A stretch of 64,000 bases of DNA, from NCBI GenBank assembly GCA_023388535.1, contig JAEWFZ010000038.1, forward strand, positions 62,001-126,000, given 5' to 3'. Below the pieces are notes generated by a model. That model saw only the letters and a program-made list of their open reading frames with translations. It did not search any database and was not told the origin of the DNA. This DNA comes from Bacillota bacterium (lineage in GTDB: Bacteria; Bacillota_I; Bacilli_A; Erysipelotrichales; Erysipelotrichaceae). Position numbers and translations under genes: made by a program. Position 1 is the first letter of the stretch; each line of letters opens with the position of its first letter. This document shows, in pieces, positions 45,646 through 53,933 of this stretch.

Positions 45646-46448
45646 TGTTTGATCGACTCCACGAAATTTTATATTCCAATAAAGCGATCATTGAAAAACG
45701 CAGTATATCTTGGGTTTTAATTGTTTCCTTGTTTTTCTTCTCCGTGGTTCTAATTGGAGCGCCCTTTGTTACCCAAGGGTATCGTTTAGAAGCTAAATCG
45801 ATTGCTCCGGTTTTTGCTCCTTTAGCCAGCTCCTTTAACCAAGCGCTGGATGAAGATTGCTCGATTGAGAATAACACGTTAACTTGTGCGTTTTCGGAAG
45901 TAAAAACCTTCACTGCAGGAGACTATACCGTATATTTAAACGAGAAAGATGATGTAACTATCAATCAACTCAATAAGTATCTGATGTTAACCGAACACTA
46001 TGTCTCCGCCCAAATCGATAATAATACGATTGTTGGAACTTATAATTTAGCCAATATTGGTAAACTAGAAAACTTGAAACAATCCGGTTTAAGCGAGGAT
46101 TTGGTTTTAGCGGATTTTCTAGAGAATGCTCATAAAGGGGCGCTTCCAACACGTATCCCATTGATTTATGCCTTGAATTTATTTCAGTATTTTGTTTATA
46201 TTTTGGTCGTAGCTTTAGTCTTACGATTTGTTAATGGTCGTCAATTTGCTTTAAATCTTTCCTTTAAGGAAGCGATGGCGATTGCGGTGATGACGATGTT
46301 TTCACCGGCTTTAATCACGGCTATAATAGGCCTATTCAATCCATCAATTGCTACTTTAGCATTCCCTGTAATTTACATGGGTCGAATTGTTATGGTCTAT
46401 TGGCAGATTATGAAATTACAACACTCGTCCAGTCCATCGAAAGTATGA
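45645..46448 (+). CDS. DUF1189 membrane protein (MalA-like)
   Basis: 267 residues: an N-terminal helix (about 25-43), an extracellular domain of about 130 residues with two Cys (EDCSIENNTLTCAF) that may form a disulfide, and three C-terminal helices. This layout matches DUF1189 proteins, found in maltodextrin operons of streptococci under the name MalA. Function unknown; its position after malG suggests a role in transporter regulation or assembly. Confidence 0.75.
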   Translation: MFDRLHEILYSNKAIIEKRSISWVLIVSLFFFSVVLIGAPFVTQGYRLEAKSIAPVFAPLASSFNQALDEDCSIENNTLTCAFSEVKTFTAGDYTVYLNEKDDVTINQLNKYLMLTEHYVSAQIDNNTIVGTYNLANIGKLENLKQSGLSEDLVLADFLENAHKGALPTRIPLIYALNLFQYFVYILVVALVLRFVNGRQFALNLSFKEAMAIAVMTMFSPALITAIIGLFNPSIATLAFPVIYMGRIVMVYWQIMKLQHSSSPSKV

Positions 46449-46454
46449 TATGGC

Positions 46455-46508
46455 TTGACGAGTTTTAAGGGTTTGTTATAATAACCCTGCAACATCTATG
46501 CGGTTACA
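46455..46508 (+). promoter_or_regulatory. malE promoter with possible cre site
   Basis: TTGACG (46455-46460) and TATAAT (46477-46482) are 16 bases apart. The -10 lies in the loop of a hairpin AGGGTT/AACCCT. Downstream TCTATGCGGTTACA (46495-46508) matches most conserved cre positions and would sit just after the start point as a roadblock. The binding protein thus can be made in excess over the permeases. Confidence 0.55.
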
Positions 46509-46581
46509 TAATGATTTATAGCAGTCGAGATACATTTTTGTAACCCTTGTTGAATTCTAAATACAGGAGGAAAAGTATTTA

Positions 46582-48084
46582 ATGAAAAGATTACTACAAC
46601 TATTGTTGATGGCTTTGGTTGCTGCTCTTTTGATTTCTTGTGGAACAAAACCAACACCAGAACCAACCCCAACACCGAGCGAAACTGAAACTCCAAGTGA
46701 AACCGAAACACCAAGTGCTGAACTCAATGGAGAAAACGTAGTTTGGAACGCCGAAAAAGGCCAATACGAAATTGAGCCAGACGCAGACATTCGTTTTGCG
46801 GTAGATAACGACGCTTTTGGAGCTGCTATTGTAGCTCTATGGGATAAAACCCATCCTGAACATGCAGGAAAAGTTAAATATGAAAATATGGGTTCTGCCG
46901 ATACCGCCGATAAAATCGGCGAACAACAAGGTGCACTCCCTGATGTCATCTTAGTTATTGACGGGGAAGTACCTCGTAACGAAGCCCATGTTTATGCTTT
47001 TGAAAAGAACTTAGCCGATATCGTACGTGCTAATGGTTCTGAACCAGGGCTTGAAGCTGGAAATACCGATGGCGCTACCATCTATGCTCCAGCGGCTCTC
47101 GATGGAATGACTTTCGTCACCAACTTAACCATGTTAGAAGCTTTAGGCGAAGACATTACCGATGCTAATGGCGACGGTCTAGTAGATGCTTTTGACACTT
47201 GGGAAAAGATTTTTGAACTAGCCAAGAAATGGGATGCCAATCGTCCAGTTTACAAAGTACGTCAATATGTAGACGGCACTAACGACCAAGGTGAACCGAT
47301 TAAAGTTCCTACCGACGAATACAAAGAACAACAAGTTAACGTTGTTTTCCCATTATCTTTAACCAACCAATGGTCCGACTATCACCACCTATCCTCTGCA
47401 GGATGGAGATTATTCGCTTCTGGTGATGCCACTAAACCTGGATACGATGATCCTAAATTCAAAGAAGGATTTGAATTCATGTTAGCGGCTAAAGACGCTA
47501 AGATTTCCGTTGAACAGTCCGGTGAAGTTTCTCCAGCAGCCGCTATGGGATGGCGTTGGGATGACGTTCTAAACGGCGTCAACTTAGCTCCATTTGGTTT
47601 AGTAGGTACTTGGATGGACGTTGCTGGTTTACAACAAGAAACTGGAAACAAATATGCGATTTCTAACCTTCCAACCTGGAAAGGTTTAGAACAAACCACT
47701 TTTGCTAAGACAAAAGGTTATATTATCAATACTTATACCAATTATCGTTCGGCTTCTCATGAGTTACTACGTTTAGTCTACTCTCAAGAAGGCTTCCAAG
47801 CGATGGTTGATAATTCATCTTACGCGCCAGCGCTCAAAGCTGACGCTGCAGTAGCCCCTGAGTTAGCTGATGATTCCGTTCAAAAACAATTCATGAATGG
47901 TATGCAGAACACGTCTCCAGAATTTGCTGGAACTATGGCTACCGGTGCTAAAGCTATGGATATTAGTTACTACAAACATATCAGTGATTATGAACAAGCG
48001 GTATGGGATGGTACTTTAACCGTAGACGAAGCCGTTGCTCAGTTAATTGAACAAGTTAACGCAGCAATTGAAGCTGAAAAATAA
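46582..48084 (+). CDS. malE: Maltodextrin-binding lipoprotein, MalE type
   Basis: 500 residues with signal and lipobox LLISCG, a linker of repeated SETETP units, and an extracellular solute-binding protein fold (family 1) with VIVALWDKTHPEHAGKV, DVILVIDGEVP and late KAMDISYYKHISDYEQAVWDG. It delivers maltodextrin to MalF/MalG. It has its own promoter and AGGAGG site. The DVNGDG-like insertion (DANGDGLVDAFDTWEKI) might bind calcium. Confidence 0.9.
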   Translation: MKRLLQLLLMALVAALLISCGTKPTPEPTPTPSETETPSETETPSAELNGENVVWNAEKGQYEIEPDADIRFAVDNDAFGAAIVALWDKTHPEHAGKVKYENMGSADTADKIGEQQGALPDVILVIDGEVPRNEAHVYAFEKNLADIVRANGSEPGLEAGNTDGATIYAPAALDGMTFVTNLTMLEALGEDITDANGDGLVDAFDTWEKIFELAKKWDANRPVYKVRQYVDGTNDQGEPIKVPTDEYKEQQVNVVFPLSLTNQWSDYHHLSSAGWRLFASGDATKPGYDDPKFKEGFEFMLAAKDAKISVEQSGEVSPAAAMGWRWDDVLNGVNLAPFGLVGTWMDVAGLQQETGNKYAISNLPTWKGLEQTTFAKTKGYIINTYTNYRSASHELLRLVYSQEGFQAMVDNSSYAPALKADAAVAPELADDSVQKQFMNGMQNTSPEFAGTMATGAKAMDISYYKHISDYEQAVWDGTLTVDEAVAQLIEQVNAAIEAEK

Positions 48085-48115
48085 AAGTAAACGCTAATAC
48101 GACTGCAATACTTTC

Positions 48116-48141
48116 AAAGAGCACCCTTGCGGTGCTCTTTT
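48116..48141 (+). terminator. Intrinsic terminator after malE
   Basis: AAAGAGCACC pairs with GGTGCTCTTT over CTTGC. Read-through would feed the following glucosidase gene, which has no obvious separate promoter. Confidence 0.8.
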
Positions 48142-48160
48142 AACTAATGGAGGAAATACA

Positions 48161-49861
48161 ATGGCTAAACAATGGTGGAAAACAACAGTAGGATATCAAA
48201 TCTATATTCGTTCCTTTTATGACGGTAATAACGATGGTATGGGAGATTTACAAGGCATTATTGAAAAATTGGATTATTTAGAAGCATTGGGCATCAACGC
48301 CATTTGGATTACACCCTTTTATCCATCGCCCCTGGATGATAATGGCTATGATATCTCTGATTTTAAAGCGGTTGATCCAAGCCTTGGGACCTTAGAACAA
48401 GCCAAAGAACTGATCGAGAAAGCGCATCAAAAGGGCATCAAAGTATTGCTGGACTATGTTATGAATCAAACCTCGGACGAACATCCTTGGTTCATCGAAG
48501 CTAAATCAAGTTTGGATAATCCGAAACGAAACTATTATCTCTGGGCTAACCCTAGAATTAATCCCGAAGGCAAGAAAGTAGCCCCTAATAACTGGGGTTC
48601 GTTCTTCGGTGGTTCCGCCTGGAATTATAGTAAAGAAACCGATCAATACTATATGAAAATCTTTTCCGATAAGATGCCCGATTTAAACTGGGATTATCCC
48701 GCTTTACGGAAAGAGATGGCTGATGTCGCTCGTTTTTGGTTAGATCTTGGTGTCGATGGTTTCCGCATGGATGCGATTGCTCATCTTGGTCGTGATTTAA
48801 GTTTTAGAAATAGTCGAAAAGGAAAGCCTTGGGAGATTGTTAGCGATTGGTCTAAATTCTCCAATCGAGAAGTTCTATACGATTATTTACATGAATTGTA
48901 TTTAGATGTTTTTCAACACTATGATATTTTAACCATCGGCGAAGTCGGCGGCGGTGCCAAACTAAAAGAGGCGTTGAAATACGTCAATAAAGACCGTCCC
49001 GCAATTGATATGGTATTTAATTTTGACACGGTTTGGTGTAACAATATCATGGGCCTGGAGCTGATTAAAAAACCACTAAAAATTGAGGTAGATGTCAAAG
49101 CTTTAAGAAAAAACTTATCCTATTGGATTAAAGGATCAATGAAAGCCGGTATCGCTTTTCCGATTTATTGGACTAACCATGATCACCCACGAGTTTTAAG
49201 CCAGTACGGAAGTATTGAATATCATAAAGTCTCTGGAAAACTTTTAGCAATGGTCCTATTAAGTCTACCGGGTATGATTTTTATTTATAATGGTGAAGAA
49301 ATCGGCATGACCAATGCGGATTATCGTCATTTCAAAGATTTTAAGGACGCTTCTTCGAGAAAATTTATTGAAATGCATAAAGCAACTTTAACCAAAAAAG
49401 AAATTATCAATCATCTCTCCTATACCGCGCGCGACCATGGTCATTTACCAATGCAGTGGTCTAGTAAAAAATATGGAGGTTTTAGCCAAAAAGAACCGTA
49501 TCTAAAAATGAATGAAAACCATCAATGGATCAATGTCGAAGATCAGATGAACGATCCCGATTCGATTTGGTCGATGTATCAAGCCATGATTCGTTTGCGT
49601 TTGAAATCAAAATACTCTGAGATATTAACCCAGGGAGATTTTGCTACCTTAGATAACAACAACCCCGATGTTTTTGTCTTCGTGCGCAGAAATAAAAATC
49701 ATGAGATAATAACCATAGGCAATTTTAAAGATCGAGTCGTAGCTTATCCTGAAGTCAAGGGTGAGATTCTGATGAGTAATTATGAAACTCAACTCGATTC
49801 GAAATTACAACCTTTTGAAGGTAGGCTGATTGTGAGGGAGTATTATGAAAAAAATTCTTAG
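48161..49861 (+). CDS. malL: Oligo-1,6-glucosidase/alpha-glucosidase (GH13_31)
   Basis: 566 residues, cytoplasmic. GH13 motifs: WWKTTVGYQIYIRSFYDGN, DYVMNQTSDEH, nucleophile GFRMDAIAHL, acid/base TIGEVGG and TNHDHPR. The DYVMNQTS... and GEVGG contexts fit GH13_31 enzymes such as oligo-1,6-glucosidase or exo-alpha-glucosidases acting on isomaltose, maltose or dextrin ends. The exact linkage preference cannot be fixed by eye. Overlaps the next gene by 17 bases. Confidence 0.85.
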   Translation: MAKQWWKTTVGYQIYIRSFYDGNNDGMGDLQGIIEKLDYLEALGINAIWITPFYPSPLDDNGYDISDFKAVDPSLGTLEQAKELIEKAHQKGIKVLLDYVMNQTSDEHPWFIEAKSSLDNPKRNYYLWANPRINPEGKKVAPNNWGSFFGGSAWNYSKETDQYYMKIFSDKMPDLNWDYPALRKEMADVARFWLDLGVDGFRMDAIAHLGRDLSFRNSRKGKPWEIVSDWSKFSNREVLYDYLHELYLDVFQHYDILTIGEVGGGAKLKEALKYVNKDRPAIDMVFNFDTVWCNNIMGLELIKKPLKIEVDVKALRKNLSYWIKGSMKAGIAFPIYWTNHDHPRVLSQYGSIEYHKVSGKLLAMVLLSLPGMIFIYNGEEIGMTNADYRHFKDFKDASSRKFIEMHKATLTKKEIINHLSYTARDHGHLPMQWSSKKYGGFSQKEPYLKMNENHQWINVEDQMNDPDSIWSMYQAMIRLRLKSKYSEILTQGDFATLDNNNPDVFVFVRRNKNHEIITIGNFKDRVVAYPEVKGEILMSNYETQLDSKLQPFEGRLIVREYYEKNS

Positions 49862-51431
49862 TCTATTGATTCTATTTCTTGTCTTGATGGGCTGTACGCC
49901 TAAGGAACCGGAGCCTGTTGAGCCGGAAACTTACGAGCCAAAAACCGTCAAAGAGCTGGAAGAGAAATTAATTGATACTAATGCTAATCAGCTTGAAGGC
50001 TATGTTTTTTATAATATTTTTCCAAAAAGTTTTGCGGATAGTAATGGCGATAATCGCGGAGATATCAACGGTATTACCGAAAGCTTGGACTATTTAAAAG
50101 ATTTGGGTATAAAAGGCATATGGTTAAATCCAATTCATCCTTCACCAAGTTATCATCGCTACGATGTCAGTGACTATTATGCGGTAGATCCAGAACTGGG
50201 AACCATAGATGACTTTGCTAAACTGCTTGAAGAAGCCCATAAGCGGGAGATGGTAGTGATTATGGATATGGTAGTTAATCACTCCTCATCGACCCATCCA
50301 TGGTTTCAAAAAGCGCTCAATGGTGAAGAACCTTATGCTTCCTACTATCGGATTGTAAAAGAAGAAGATTTTACTAAAGAGAAATATCCAAACCGTACCG
50401 GTTGGTACCATAATAGCGATCGAAAACTTTGGTATTATGCCGGATTCTGGTCAGAAATGCCTGAATTTAATGCCGATAATATTGGTTTTCGTCAGGAGAT
50501 GCGTAAAGTCTTGAAATACTGGTTGGATCTCGGTGTCGATGGCTTTCGCTATGATGCCGCTTTACACCTCTATGATTTACAAGAAGCCGAGTTGAAGACG
50601 CCAACCTTGAAGCGAAATCAACAATTTTGGTTAGAAATGAAAGATTTTGTCAAAACCGTTAATCCAAAGGCCTATCTAGTGGCTGAAGTTTGGTCCGACT
50701 CGAAAACAACTCAAGCCTATGCGAGTGGTTTTGATGCTTTATTCAATTTCGACTTAGCAACTACCATTTTAAATAATGTGAATAATTATCAAGCGGCCGG
50801 GATTCTAACTGCGGTGATGGCACAACAGATGGCGATGAAAGAAAGAAATCCAAATTATTTAGATGCGATTTTCTTAAGTAATCACGATCAGCCACGAGTG
50901 ATGTCGGTCTTTGGCAATGATCGAAACAAGATGAACTTAGCATCTTCCATTTACCTAACCTTACCGGGAAATCCTTATATTTACTATGGCGAAGAACTGG
51001 GTTATTTAGGCAATAAACCGGATGAACAAATTCGTGAACCGTTTCTTTGGGGTGATGGATTTAAAGTTAGTACACCGCTTTGGGAACCGTTTAAGTTTAA
51101 TACCAATACAGCAACCCTAACTCAACAACAACAAGATTCAGATTCGCTCTACCATCACTATCGAACCTTAGTCAGACTTAGAAATGAAGTACCGGCCTTA
51201 CAAAAAGGGCAACTGGCTTTAACGGAGCTTAGCTCTTCTAGTCTATTAGCCTATGAGCGCAGTTATCAGGATTCTAAAGTACTAATTCTCCATAATTTCT
51301 CTAATCAGAAAAACTCGACCACCTACGAGCCGAAGGGAGAAGTAATCTTTCAAACGAAAGCGGGCAGTTTCTTTAACCAAACAATCCGTTTAGAACCGTA
51401 TGAATCGATGATTATTAAGGTAAGTAAGTAA
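49845..51431 (+). CDS. Alpha-amylase lipoprotein (GH13), extracellular
   Basis: 528 residues with signal MKKILSLLILFLVLMGC and a short acidic Pro linker. GH13 motifs: FPKSFADSNGDNRGDINGI, DMVVNHSS, nucleophile GFRYDAALHL, acid/base VAEVWSD and LSNHDQPR. Anchored outside by lipid, it would cut starch or glycogen into oligomers for the MalE system. The nested start inside malL implies translational coupling. Confidence 0.9.
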   Translation: MKKILSLLILFLVLMGCTPKEPEPVEPETYEPKTVKELEEKLIDTNANQLEGYVFYNIFPKSFADSNGDNRGDINGITESLDYLKDLGIKGIWLNPIHPSPSYHRYDVSDYYAVDPELGTIDDFAKLLEEAHKREMVVIMDMVVNHSSSTHPWFQKALNGEEPYASYYRIVKEEDFTKEKYPNRTGWYHNSDRKLWYYAGFWSEMPEFNADNIGFRQEMRKVLKYWLDLGVDGFRYDAALHLYDLQEAELKTPTLKRNQQFWLEMKDFVKTVNPKAYLVAEVWSDSKTTQAYASGFDALFNFDLATTILNNVNNYQAAGILTAVMAQQMAMKERNPNYLDAIFLSNHDQPRVMSVFGNDRNKMNLASSIYLTLPGNPYIYYGEELGYLGNKPDEQIREPFLWGDGFKVSTPLWEPFKFNTNTATLTQQQQDSDSLYHHYRTLVRLRNEVPALQKGQLALTELSSSSLLAYERSYQDSKVLILHNFSNQKNSTTYEPKGEVIFQTKAGSFFNQTIRLEPYESMIIKVSK

Positions 51432-51985
51432 TGTTATTAATAAGAATGTCACAATCTCAATTTAGAGAATTGAGTCTTCTTAACCAGTATTTAAACCAGC
51501 ATCAAATGACCTGGGTTTCAAGCCATGTCTTGGCAGTTGAAACCGAAGACAACAACAAGAATGAAGTTTTAGCGGTTTTTAAAGCCATCCTTCAAGAAGG
51601 TTACAATGAATTGACGGTTTTAATTAGCTATCAAGCGGATGATTTTAGCTTGTATTTATTGAACCTTTTGCATCTTAGCTATCCGGGTAAAGTTTACCCT
51701 TTAGGCGATGGATTTTTAATCGCTAATAGCGTCGGCGATGCGCAATTATTAAACAAAGCTCAACAACTCTATGCTTCCTTTCCTCAAGATTTAATGAATG
51801 TGGTTAATTGTTATTGTTACCATCAGGGATCGTTGAACGCTTGTGCTCAAGCTTTATATTTACACCGAAATACTATTAATTTGAAAATTAATCAATTTAT
51901 TCTAGAAACAAATATTGACCTTCGCGACTTTGAAATCCGTTGGTTTATGCGAATTCTCAAAACTTTATTATTTGGCGTCCAATAA
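51431..51985 (+). CDS. PucR-type C-terminal helix-turn-helix regulator
   Basis: 184 residues. The C-terminal part (CYCYHQGSLNACAQALYLHRN then TINLKINQF) is the HTH_30 domain of PucR/CdaR regulators. The N-terminal 110 residues have no recognised sensory domain and no GAF. Its TAATG overlap with the amylase makes it the last gene of the maltodextrin block, so it may control that operon; ligand unknown. Confidence 0.7.
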   Translation: MLLIRMSQSQFRELSLLNQYLNQHQMTWVSSHVLAVETEDNNKNEVLAVFKAILQEGYNELTVLISYQADDFSLYLLNLLHLSYPGKVYPLGDGFLIANSVGDAQLLNKAQQLYASFPQDLMNVVNCYCYHQGSLNACAQALYLHRNTINLKINQFILETNIDLRDFEIRWFMRILKTLLFGVQ

Positions 51986-52018
51986 AAAACATTGAAATCA
52001 TCATATATAAGTATTACG

Positions 52019-52045
52019 AAATGTGCTGTCAGCACATTTTATAAT
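52019..52045 (+). promoter_or_regulatory. 21-bp perfect palindrome upstream of the ABC ATPase gene
   Basis: AAATGTGCTG-T-CAGCACATTT (52019-52039) is followed by TTATAATTT. It could be an intrinsic terminator with a short T run ending the maltodextrin operon, or an operator just in front of a TATAAT -10 for the ATPase gene. Sequence alone does not decide. Confidence 0.6.
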
Positions 52046-52082
52046 TTAATACATCTTTATAATGTTATTGAGAGGTACAGAT

Positions 52083-53177
52083 ATGGCAACACTTAGTTTA
52101 AAAAATGTAAACAAAATTTATGACAACAACGTGCAAGCGGTTTTTGATTTTAACTTAGAAATTGCGCATCGTGAATTCATCGTCTTCGTTGGTCCTTCGG
52201 GATGTGGTAAATCAACCACTTTGAGAATGATTGCTGGTTTAGAAGAAATCACCAGTGGAACGATTTCCATTAACGATCGCGTAGTCAATGATGTGGCTCC
52301 TAAGGATCGTGATATTGCGATGGTTTTCCAATCCTATGCCCTTTATCCACATATGAGCGTTTATGATAATATGGCTTTCGGCTTGAAATTACGCAAGATG
52401 CCTAAAGCAGAAATCGATAAACGTGTTCGTGAAGCGGCTAAAATCTTAGAAATTGATCAGTATTTAGATCGTAAACCAGCGGCTTTATCCGGTGGTCAAC
52501 GTCAGCGGGTTGCCTTGGGACGAGCCATCGTTCGTAACGCCCAGGTATTCCTTATGGACGAACCCCTTTCTAACCTTGACGCTAAACTAAGAGTTACAAT
52601 GCGTTCAGAAATTATTAAATTACACGATAGTTTAGATACAACAACCATTTATGTAACTCACGACCAAACTGAGGCGATGACCATGGCCGATCGCATCGTC
52701 GTTATGAAAGATGGTTATATTCAACAAGTTGGATCACCAAAAGAGATCTACAACAAACCAGCCAACATGTTTGTAGCTAACTTTATCGGATCGCCAGCGA
52801 TGAACTTTATCAGAGGTAAAGTTGACGGTGAATATTTCATTCTTGGTGATCGCAGAATTGCGTTACCAGGCATGTATTTAGACGACTTAAGACCATACGA
52901 TGGAAAAGAAGTTGTGCTTGGTATTAGACCGGAAGATTTACACACCGAAATTATCGTTGAAGAAGCTTTCCCAGATACGCCATTTGAGTTCCAGGTTGAA
53001 GTTGCGGAATTATTAGGTCATGAGTTCATCCTTCACGGAGAACTTGGCGGCCAACCAATTCTGGCTAAAGTTTCGGCGAGAGATGATGTAAAAGCCCATC
53101 AATCGATGAAATTATCGATGGACGTTAATAAACTTCATTTCTTCGATATTGAAACTGAAGAAGTAATTAACAAATAA
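52083..53177 (+). CDS. msmK: Sugar ABC transporter ATPase, MsmK/UgpC type
   Basis: 364 residues: Walker A GPSGCGKST, Q-loop VFQSYALYPHM, signature LSGGQRQRVALGRA, Walker B FLMDEPLSNLD, H-loop YVTHDQTEAM, then a C-terminal TOBE/OB regulatory domain. This type energises several CUT1 sugar importers, here most likely MalEFG. The ATG at 52083 with GAGAGGT upstream is preferred over the in-frame TTG 21 bases earlier. Separated from the permeases but still within the same island. Confidence 0.93.
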   Translation: MATLSLKNVNKIYDNNVQAVFDFNLEIAHREFIVFVGPSGCGKSTTLRMIAGLEEITSGTISINDRVVNDVAPKDRDIAMVFQSYALYPHMSVYDNMAFGLKLRKMPKAEIDKRVREAAKILEIDQYLDRKPAALSGGQRQRVALGRAIVRNAQVFLMDEPLSNLDAKLRVTMRSEIIKLHDSLDTTTIYVTHDQTEAMTMADRIVVMKDGYIQQVGSPKEIYNKPANMFVANFIGSPAMNFIRGKVDGEYFILGDRRIALPGMYLDDLRPYDGKEVVLGIRPEDLHTEIIVEEAFPDTPFEFQVEVAELLGHEFILHGELGGQPILAKVSARDDVKAHQSMKLSMDVNKLHFFDIETEEVINK

Positions 53178-53181
53178 AGTG

Positions 53182-53218
53182 AAAAAGAGGATTTATTGAT
53201 AGTAATCCTCTTTTTTTT
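53182..53218 (+). terminator. Intrinsic terminator after msmK
   Basis: AAAAAGAGGATT pairs with AATCCTCTTTTT over a 10-base loop with a long T run. Confidence 0.9.
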
Positions 53219-53225
53219 CGTCAAT

Positions 53226-53247
53226 AAAAAACCCGGAATTTCCGGGT
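53226..53247 (-). terminator. Intrinsic terminator of the flavin reductase (minus strand)
   Basis: ACCCGGAA and TTCCGGGT form an 8-bp stem; the A run at 53226-53231 is the U tract on the minus strand. Confidence 0.85.
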
Positions 53248-53254
53248 ATAACTA

Positions 53255-53794
53255 TTAATAGCGTTCAGCTAGTTTTACAAAACCATCAACGATGGATTGT
53301 AGGAATCCTAATAAGCTTTCGGCGACATTATCGTCTTTGTCGATTAATTTATTAATATGACCGATATAAGCTTCAGGTTGGCCGAGAACTGGCGCATCTA
53401 AATGTACCAGCGATTGACGCAAGTGATGGTTGGCACCAAAGCCACCAATAGCCCCTTGAGATACGGAAACGACCACAGTAGGTTTTCCACCCCAAACAGC
53501 TTTACCAAACGGACGTGATCCGACGTCAATAGCATTCTTTAAGAAACCCGGAACCGAACGGTTATACTCAGGGGTAATAAAGAAGACACCGTCTAAATCA
53601 CCAACTTGCTTACGGAAACGAACCCAGGACTCCGGTAAATTGTTTTCCAGTTCTACATTATAGAACGGTAGATCAGCAATCTCAACAATTTCTCCTTCAT
53701 AGCCTTCTGGTAATAGTTCGATGAATTTTTTTGCTACTTTTAAATTATAGGAATTCTTTCTTAAACTTCCCACTATAAATCCAATTTTTTTCAT
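53255..53794 (-). CDS. NADPH-dependent FMN reductase family protein
   Basis: 179 residues with a flavodoxin-like fold: FIVGSLRKNSYNLKVAKKF (FMN phosphate loop), TPEYNRSVPGFLKNAIDVGSR and VSQGAIGGFGANHHLR. The family includes azo-, quinone- and chromate reductases (YieF/Azr type). AAGGAAGTG precedes the start. A GC-rich CsoR-like palindrome lies just upstream and could regulate it in response to copper or reactive sulfur. Confidence 0.9.
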   Translation of the reverse strand: MKKIGFIVGSLRKNSYNLKVAKKFIELLPEGYEGEIVEIADLPFYNVELENNLPESWVRFRKQVGDLDGVFFITPEYNRSVPGFLKNAIDVGSRPFGKAVWGGKPTVVVSVSQGAIGGFGANHHLRQSLVHLDAPVLGQPEAYIGHINKLIDKDDNVAESLLGFLQSIVDGFVKLAERY

Positions 53795-53854
53795 ATTTTC
53801 ACTTCCTTTTCTTTCTACATATTAATCTTAAGCGATAAGATGTTTGCTATCAAC

Positions 53855-53882
53855 CAATATGCCCCCCTGGGGGGCTATTGTA
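53855..53882. promoter_or_regulatory. GC-rich palindrome, possible CsoR/CstR-type operator
   Basis: G-C6-T-G6-C (53861-53875), flanked by AT-rich TAT and TAT, stands out in this AT-rich sequence. CsoR/CstR/FrmR repressors bind TAnCCC..GGGnTA palindromes of this kind. It lies between the divergent flavin reductase and argS, 66 bases before the reductase start. The argS -10 (TATAAT, 53909-53914) is downstream. Regulator assignment is an inference. Confidence 0.45.
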
Positions 53883-53933
53883 GTTGCTATATCCAGCTCA
53901 TTTTAAGGTATAATATGAAACGAGGTGTTATAT

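Noticed and set aside
46557..46949. Minus-strand frame antisense to malE with Ser/Val/Gly repeats
   Set aside because: It is the shadow of the SETETP linker codons; no start signal.
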